Shown here: in pieces, positions 59,771-64,000 of the stretch
How the letters are laid out: each line of letters opens with the position of its first letter
How positions within the stretch are numbered: position 1 is the first letter of the stretch
Assembly: GCA_039105265.1 (NCBI GenBank)
Contig: JAPFFF010000004.1
Coordinates: 7,235,501-7,299,500 of the forward strand
Reading direction: 5' to 3'
Source of the DNA: Tritrichomonas musculus
Taxonomy: Eukaryota; Parabasalia; Tritrichomonadida; Tritrichomonadidae
DNA: 64,000 bases
Made by a program: the position numbers and the translations under genes
Notes under the pieces: generated by a model
What the model saw: only the letters and a program-made list of their open reading frames with translations
Told to the model about the DNA's origin: nothing
Databases searched by the model: none

Positions 59771-60142
59771 ATGAAGTCTTGGTACGGTGACTATTCAAAA
59801 GAAGATATTGATGAGACTGTGAAAGAAATGGAAAAAGAAGAGGAAGAAGACGATCCAAAAGAGTCCATAACTGATTACATAGATGACGCAAAACGTCATA
59901 ATGCTCATTTAAAACTGGAAATTCACAGCTTGGATAGGACAGTGGAAGATTATCAAGCAATGAGTTCATGTCTTCAAGAAACTCTTGAATATCATCTCAA
60001 ATTCGAAAAGAAAGTTCGAAATTATCGCAAAGCTCTCATTCTCAAAATGCGTGAAGTTTTGGATATTTTCGTTCACATGACTGACAAAAATGAATTAGAA
60101 CCAAAATTGATCGAACTTAATAAATTCATTAACAAAGGTTAA
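59771..60142 (+). CDS. Polinton helical protein
   Basis: 123 aa from ATG 59771 (MKSWYGDYSKEDIDETVKEM). The longer open frame from 59729 runs through the promoter box ACGGTTATGTCAGACCATTT and is rejected. Acidic helix, then 'DYIDDAKRHNAHLKLEIHSL'. Not recognised. Confidence 0.6.
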   Translation: MKSWYGDYSKEDIDETVKEMEKEEEEDDPKESITDYIDDAKRHNAHLKLEIHSLDRTVEDYQAMSSCLQETLEYHLKFEKKVRNYRKALILKMREVLDIFVHMTDKNELEPKLIELNKFINKG

Positions 60143-60161
60143 ATAAATAAAAAATAATTTT

Positions 60162-60449
60162 TTACTCTTTCAATATGACTGATAATTTTATTTTTTTCGG
60201 TGTGGTTGATTTTTTTTGTTCGATGAAGTTGATTAAGGTTTGAGTGTTTTGAATTACTTCAGCTTTTTTGGATTCATATTTTTGTTTCTCTTTCTCTAAT
60301 TCCTCTAGGAAACTTTCATAATCAGGATCATTCTTTAATGACAGAATCTCTATTTCAAATTCTTCAACACTATGTATTTGTCTAATTAATTCATCAATTG
60401 AACTATTCAAATTTTCTTTGAGTAGATTCAAACTATGAGTAGGCAACAT
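60162..60449 (-). CDS. Polinton coiled-coil protein
   Basis: 95 aa. 'LNSSIDELIRQIHSVEEFEI' then 'LEELEKEKQKYESKKAEVIQ', basic end. Initiator TTCATTTTTTT, leader 10 nt. Not recognised. Confidence 0.6.
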   Translation of the reverse strand: MLPTHSLNLLKENLNSSIDELIRQIHSVEEFEIEILSLKNDPDYESFLEELEKEKQKYESKKAEVIQNTQTLINFIEQKKSTTPKKIKLSVILKE

Positions 60450-60487
60450 TTAAAAAAATGAATAACGGTTTTGACACTTCACTTTTT

Positions 60488-60865
60488 ATGAAGAGAGTTC
60501 CTCAAGTAGTATTTCAAAATTTAATAGAGGACAAGAAAGATAAACTCAAAAAATCAATGAGTGAATTCTATGATGCTATGAATCGTTTGGCTGAAGCAAA
60601 AGTAAAAGAGAAAGATATTTCTTTTTGTCAACGGTATAATGGTGAAGATTTACACAACTTATATAAACTCAAAAGAGATTTCGAAGATATACAAATTGAT
60701 TCAATTATTGAAGATCATGAAAAAATAAAAACTGAACTTGAGACAGAAGAGAAATCAGCATGGAAAGAATATCAAGATAGTTTTGATCAATACAAAGTTC
60801 AAAAAAGAGCTTTAATAGCTGAAATAAGTTCTTTTCAAAAATTTCTAATGGATGATGAAGATTAA
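60488..60865 (+). CDS. Polinton coiled-coil protein
   Basis: 125 aa from ATG 60488 (MKRVPQVVFQNLIEDKKDKL). The open frame extends upstream but reads through AACGGTTTTGACACTTCACT, which is the promoter cassette, so 60488 is chosen (leader 7 nt). Long charged helix. Confidence 0.6.
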   Translation: MKRVPQVVFQNLIEDKKDKLKKSMSEFYDAMNRLAEAKVKEKDISFCQRYNGEDLHNLYKLKRDFEDIQIDSIIEDHEKIKTELETEEKSAWKEYQDSFDQYKVQKRALIAEISSFQKFLMDDED

Positions 60866-60914
60866 TAAATTTAATTTATCTTTTTATTTTTTTTATCCTC
60901 TTACAAAAACAAAA

Positions 60915-61622
60915 ATGATAGTAGAGCCAATAAATGAAAATTATGAATGGTTACAATATAATGAACATTTACGGATTATACGTTCAAAGAAAGATAATAT
61001 GTTTCAAGCAAATAGTATAATTAGTGCTTGTCAATCAACAAAGAAAATTAAGCATTGGAATGAAAATAAACAAACAAAGGAGTTATTTCAATTTATTTCT
61101 GAGTCAGTCGGAATTCCGCCCGACCAAAAGTTATTAGAAAATCGACCAAATTTACCGAATAATTTGAAAGGAATTTATATTCATAAATTATTAGTAAATC
61201 ATATAGCAATTTGGGCTTCACCTACTTATTCATTCTTTGTTCTAAAATTATTAGATGAGTATTTTGAAAAACAAAGACTTGAACAAAAACCAAGATTAGT
61301 ACCTAAAAATAGAGAATATGATTATAAATTCTTAATTTGGTTAGAAGAATTAAAAGATAATCCAGAAAAAGTTAAATTACATTTAGTCAAACGTCATAAA
61401 GATTATTATCGTGATATCAAACCAAAAGAAAAAAATCAATGGTATTTCAAAGATAATATGCCAATAGCTATGACACCGAATAGAGATATAAAAGATATTA
61501 TTCGTAAGAATTTTGGTACAAATGATGTCTCAATTTATAGTTCTATCATTACTGCTTCAAAAACATGTTTAGATAAATTAAAGAGGTTAATAGATGAATA
61601 TATTAGTCATTATCAGGAATGA
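60915..61622 (+). CDS. KilA-N domain protein of the Polinton
   Basis: 235 aa from ATG 60915 (MIVEPINENYEWLQYNEHLR). Residues 15-125 match the KilA-N domain: 'DNMFQANSIISACQSTKKIK', 'HWNENKQTKELFQFISESVG', then 'LKGIYIHKLLVNHIAIWASP' and 'FFVLKLLDEYF'. KilA-N is a DNA-binding domain common in phages and large DNA viruses. The C-terminal half is charged and helical with 'KLHLVKRHKDYYRDIKPKEK'. No TTGACA cassette is seen before it, unlike most neighbours, so it may be expressed differently. Confidence 0.8.
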   Translation: MIVEPINENYEWLQYNEHLRIIRSKKDNMFQANSIISACQSTKKIKHWNENKQTKELFQFISESVGIPPDQKLLENRPNLPNNLKGIYIHKLLVNHIAIWASPTYSFFVLKLLDEYFEKQRLEQKPRLVPKNREYDYKFLIWLEELKDNPEKVKLHLVKRHKDYYRDIKPKEKNQWYFKDNMPIAMTPNRDIKDIIRKNFGTNDVSIYSSIITASKTCLDKLKRLIDEYISHYQE

Positions 61623-61658
61623 AATATAAAAACGGTTTTGACACTTCATTATTTTTAA

Positions 61659-61919
61659 ATGAGTGAACCTGACTTTTTCGAAGAGAAGAAAAAGATTGAT
61701 GATCAAACAAGAGATTTTCTATCGAATGTTCGAAATGATTTGAATATAACGAAAGTTCTCATGCAAAAAATAAATTCTCAACTTGATGAATTAACTTCAA
61801 GATTGGAACGTTTAGAAAGTTCTGTCCAAAGAATTGATCGAAAAGTTGCTGAACGTGGTGTTCAAATCGAACAATTAATAAAAGACGTTTTCGTTCTTCA
61901 ATTAACTCGACCTCAATAA
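61659..61919 (+). CDS. Polinton coiled-coil protein
   Basis: 86 aa. Regular heptads: 'TRDFLSNVRNDLNITKVLMQ', 'KINSQLDELTSRLERLESSV' and 'QRIDRKVAERGVQIEQLIKD'. It could form a trimeric coiled coil. Cassette AACGGTTTTGACACTTCATT, leader 11 nt. Confidence 0.65.
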   Translation: MSEPDFFEEKKKIDDQTRDFLSNVRNDLNITKVLMQKINSQLDELTSRLERLESSVQRIDRKVAERGVQIEQLIKDVFVLQLTRPQ

Positions 61920-61981
61920 ACATTTTCTTTTTAATTAACGGTTTTGACAGACCATTATTTTTATTGTAAAAGAAAGTTAAC

Positions 61982-62263
61982 ATGACAACAACTATTAGAG
62001 CGAATCCTAACAGATTAATGGAGATTTATAATCTCTTAACGAATGGTAAGGAAACGTTTAAAGAATTCTCTAAAAAGAATGGGGATCGGAGTAAAGAAAT
62101 ATTAAATGAGTATATTATACAAAAAGTGAAAGAAAATGGTTATGATGGGAAATTGAATGGGGATTCAATATTTTGGTTCGTTAAAGGTTTAACTCATTCA
62201 AATCTCCCTCAATATTTAAATCAACCTCCAGAACCAAAAGTCGAGCCAGCACCAAAAAAGTGA
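61982..62263 (+). CDS. Small Polinton protein upstream of the polymerase
   Basis: 93 aa. 'NPNRLMEIYNLLTNGKETFK', 'EFSKKNGDRSKEILNEYIIQ', with a Pro-rich end 'NQPPEPKVEPAPKK'. Cassette AACGGTTTTGACAGACCATT, leader about 28 nt. Not recognised. Confidence 0.55.
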   Translation: MTTTIRANPNRLMEIYNLLTNGKETFKEFSKKNGDRSKEILNEYIIQKVKENGYDGKLNGDSIFWFVKGLTHSNLPQYLNQPPEPKVEPAPKK

Positions 62264-62364
62264 TAACTGAACCCCCACCTAGTGCGAATGCCAGTGAGCC
62301 AGAGAAATCATCATTGAAAGAAATAATTGCAAATGCACCACCAAATGTACCTTTGAGAAAATTA

Positions 62365-64000
62365 ATGCCCGTTAGTGAGCAAAATGTACCTTTGAGAAAA
62401 TTAGTTCCACCTCCTGAGCCAAAATCAAATGAATATGAACCAAAAAGACCAACTGATCCTTATTTCTTAAATATTCAGAATTCAATTAGACCTCATTCAA
62501 AAGATGATTCATTTATTCAATTCATGAAAATTAATAATGAAAATGATCAAGATAGAATTGTTGATGGTTATATAAAAATGTTAAATGATTCACCAACTGA
62601 TTGGAGAATTAATTTTGAACAATTAAATGATTATGGTCGTAAGAAATTATTTCCATTCTTAAGAAAGAAATTTGAAAATGAAATAGGTGAATTAGCTGCA
62701 ACAGAAAAATATAAATTATCTTATTCAGTTGGAGGTCAATGGCATTCTGTACCTTTAAATGGAAAAACTTATGAAGAATTATTAAAGAATTTAACAGAAG
62801 AGAATTTCATTTATCAAATTGAAAAGAATCCAGGTTGGGAATATGATTTAGAAGGTCAAAGATTACCTGAATTTTCATTATTTTCTCAAATCAAATTTAG
62901 TATATTAAAACATCCAAAACATAAAAATACAGTCGATGGAGGATTCTTTAAATATTTATTAAAACCTGGTTGTCCAAAAGTATTAATTGATTACCTGGTT
63001 CGATTACAAATTTTTGATAGTTTAATAGATGAAAAGACAAAGAAAATAAAAGAAGAATTAAATGATTGTTGTTTCATTTATGCTTTACAACAAACTGGAA
63101 ATTATTCAGAATCATTATTAAATCAAATTAGATTAAGGATTCAAAATAGATATTTATCACAAAGTAGTATTAATCATTTATGTGAAGAATTTAATATTCA
63201 TCTTAATTTAACTTATATTGATGATAATTCTGTTGCTCAAAAACAATCTGTACGTTCAATGGATAAAGGTAAAAGAAAAACATATATGGGTATACAAAAA
63301 GCTGAACCAGAACGAACTCATAAATTCAATGTATATCAAAAACATTATTTCATCGAAGAAAAGACTCCATTTACATATTATTATATCAAAAATATTGAAA
63401 AGTTAGATGAAGACAAATATAATAAAGATTGGATTACAGATCATTGGACAAAAGGTAGATCATTTATAACTTCTTCAAACTTGATTAGAGAATTATTTAA
63501 GAAAAATTATTTCATTCCAATTAATTATTCACAAGAACATTTATTACATTCAATATTTTATAATGAAATTGATCAAGATATTTCAAATACTACATTAGAA
63601 TATAAAGATGAATATTGTTGTAAATTAATTGAACCAAAAACAAAAATAATCAAACAAGTAGAAACTTCTTATTGGTTTTGTGATTTTGAATCTGATACAA
63701 GTTCAAAAATTCATATTCCATTCTTATGTTGTTTACATTCATTAGATGGGAAAATTAAGAAAGAATTCTTAGGTGAAAAATGTAATATAAATCTATTGAA
63801 ATATTTACCTACTGATTCAATTTGTTATTTTCATAATTTGGCTTATGATATTAGAATGATTTTACAAAACAATAATCAAAATATAAAAATATTATCATCA
63901 ATTATTAAAGGAAATCAATGTTTTAATATGACTTTGAAATTTGAGAACAAAAAGATAACATTTAAAGATAGTTATCCAATTTTCTCTTGCAAGCTATCTA
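62365..64000 (+). CDS. Protein-primed family B DNA polymerase (start; runs off the window)
   Basis: At least 545 codons in one open frame from the first ATG of the frame, cut by the window edge. The frame is open further upstream, so the true start is uncertain. The N-terminal 400 residues are a long region typical of Polinton polymerases. The 3'-5' exonuclease domain begins near 63660: Exo I is 'YWFCDFESDTSS' (D.E pair) and Exo II is 'ICYFHNLAYDIRMIL'. The polymerase and the terminal-protein region would follow beyond 64000. Polintons use this enzyme to copy their linear DNA from a protein primer. Confidence 0.85.
   Translation, partial: MPVSEQNVPLRKLVPPPEPKSNEYEPKRPTDPYFLNIQNSIRPHSKDDSFIQFMKINNENDQDRIVDGYIKMLNDSPTDWRINFEQLNDYGRKKLFPFLRKKFENEIGELAATEKYKLSYSVGGQWHSVPLNGKTYEELLKNLTEENFIYQIEKNPGWEYDLEGQRLPEFSLFSQIKFSILKHPKHKNTVDGGFFKYLLKPGCPKVLIDYLVRLQIFDSLIDEKTKKIKEELNDCCFIYALQQTGNYSESLLNQIRLRIQNRYLSQSSINHLCEEFNIHLNLTYIDDNSVAQKQSVRSMDKGKRKTYMGIQKAEPERTHKFNVYQKHYFIEEKTPFTYYYIKNIEKLDEDKYNKDWITDHWTKGRSFITSSNLIRELFKKNYFIPINYSQEHLLHSIFYNEIDQDISNTTLEYKDEYCCKLIEPKTKIIKQVETSYWFCDFESDTSSKIHIPFLCCLHSLDGKIKKEFLGEKCNINLLKYLPTDSICYFHNLAYDIRMILQNNNQNIKILSSIIKGNQCFNMTLKFENKKITFKDSYPIFSCKLS

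Larger units (their letters stand above)
48425..64000. mobile_element. Polinton/Maverick element (left part; runs off the window)
   Basis: At least 15.6 kb of densely packed genes on both strands, unlike the sparse host DNA to the left. Diagnostic parts are a retroviral-type (rve) integrase, an SF3 D5-like helicase and the start of a protein-primed family B DNA polymerase. A KilA-N protein and about twenty small genes come with them. This set defines Polintons/Mavericks, which are abundant in Trichomonas genomes. Capsid, ATPase and protease genes were not seen in this part and could lie beyond 64000. The left edge is placed near 48425 where base composition changes; the exact end is uncertain. 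In the part seen the element looks whole, and its intact genes and clean promoters suggest it is young. Confidence 0.85.

Overview
The window looks like nuclear DNA of a parabasalid flagellate of the Trichomonas/Tritrichomonas group. This is inferred from gene content and signals, not from a database match. The DNA is very AT-rich with long A/T runs. The host genes belong to families typical of these protists: a BspA-like leucine-rich-repeat protein, Sel1-repeat kinases, a BTB-BACK-F5/8C-like protein, an R2R3 Myb factor, C2-domain proteins and a Rho-type GTPase with a 27-nt intron. A meckelin gene fits a flagellated cell. Several genes have initiator-like TCA(C/T)TTTT sites 7-19 nt before their ATG, as expected of trichomonad promoters.

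Layout. 0-7.7 kb: a membrane protein with a bacterial-type cyclophilin-like domain, an iron-sulfur flavoprotein relic, three hairpin or inverted-repeat elements, a p47-like UBA+SEP protein and a broken Tc1/mariner transposase. 7.7-10.7 kb: a pseudokinase with 18 Sel1 repeats, more GC-rich than its surroundings. 11-21.5 kb: meckelin, a beta-helix/double-RING protein, BTB-BACK-F5/8C, a small coiled-coil protein, Myb, a charged small protein and a double-C2 protein. 21.5-31 kb: mostly non-coding, with MITE-like repeats, a small Gly/Pro/His protein, a BspA relic, a possible H-type-lectin-like protein and a LIM plus ADP-ribosyltransferase-like protein. 31-38.7 kb: a Sel1 kinase gene split into three open frames, a 26-bp inverted-repeat pair and a 29-bp tandem array. 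38.7-48.4 kb: a disordered protein, tRNA-Leu(AAG), a broken gene, the GTPase, the BspA-like protein and more inverted-repeat elements.

From about 48.4 kb to the right edge lies the left part of a Polinton/Maverick element. It carries an integrase, an SF3 (D5-like) helicase, a KilA-N protein, the start of a protein-primed family B DNA polymerase, a Ser-Pro-repeat membrane protein and many short coiled-coil proteins. The visible genes look whole; the rest of the element lies outside the window.

The strongest new pattern is that most genes of this element carry the same promoter layout. It consists of an AAC(G/C)G-type, Myb-site-like box followed by a TCA(C/T)TTTT initiator placed about 10-12 or 18-19 nt before the ATG. 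This layout also decides several start codons.
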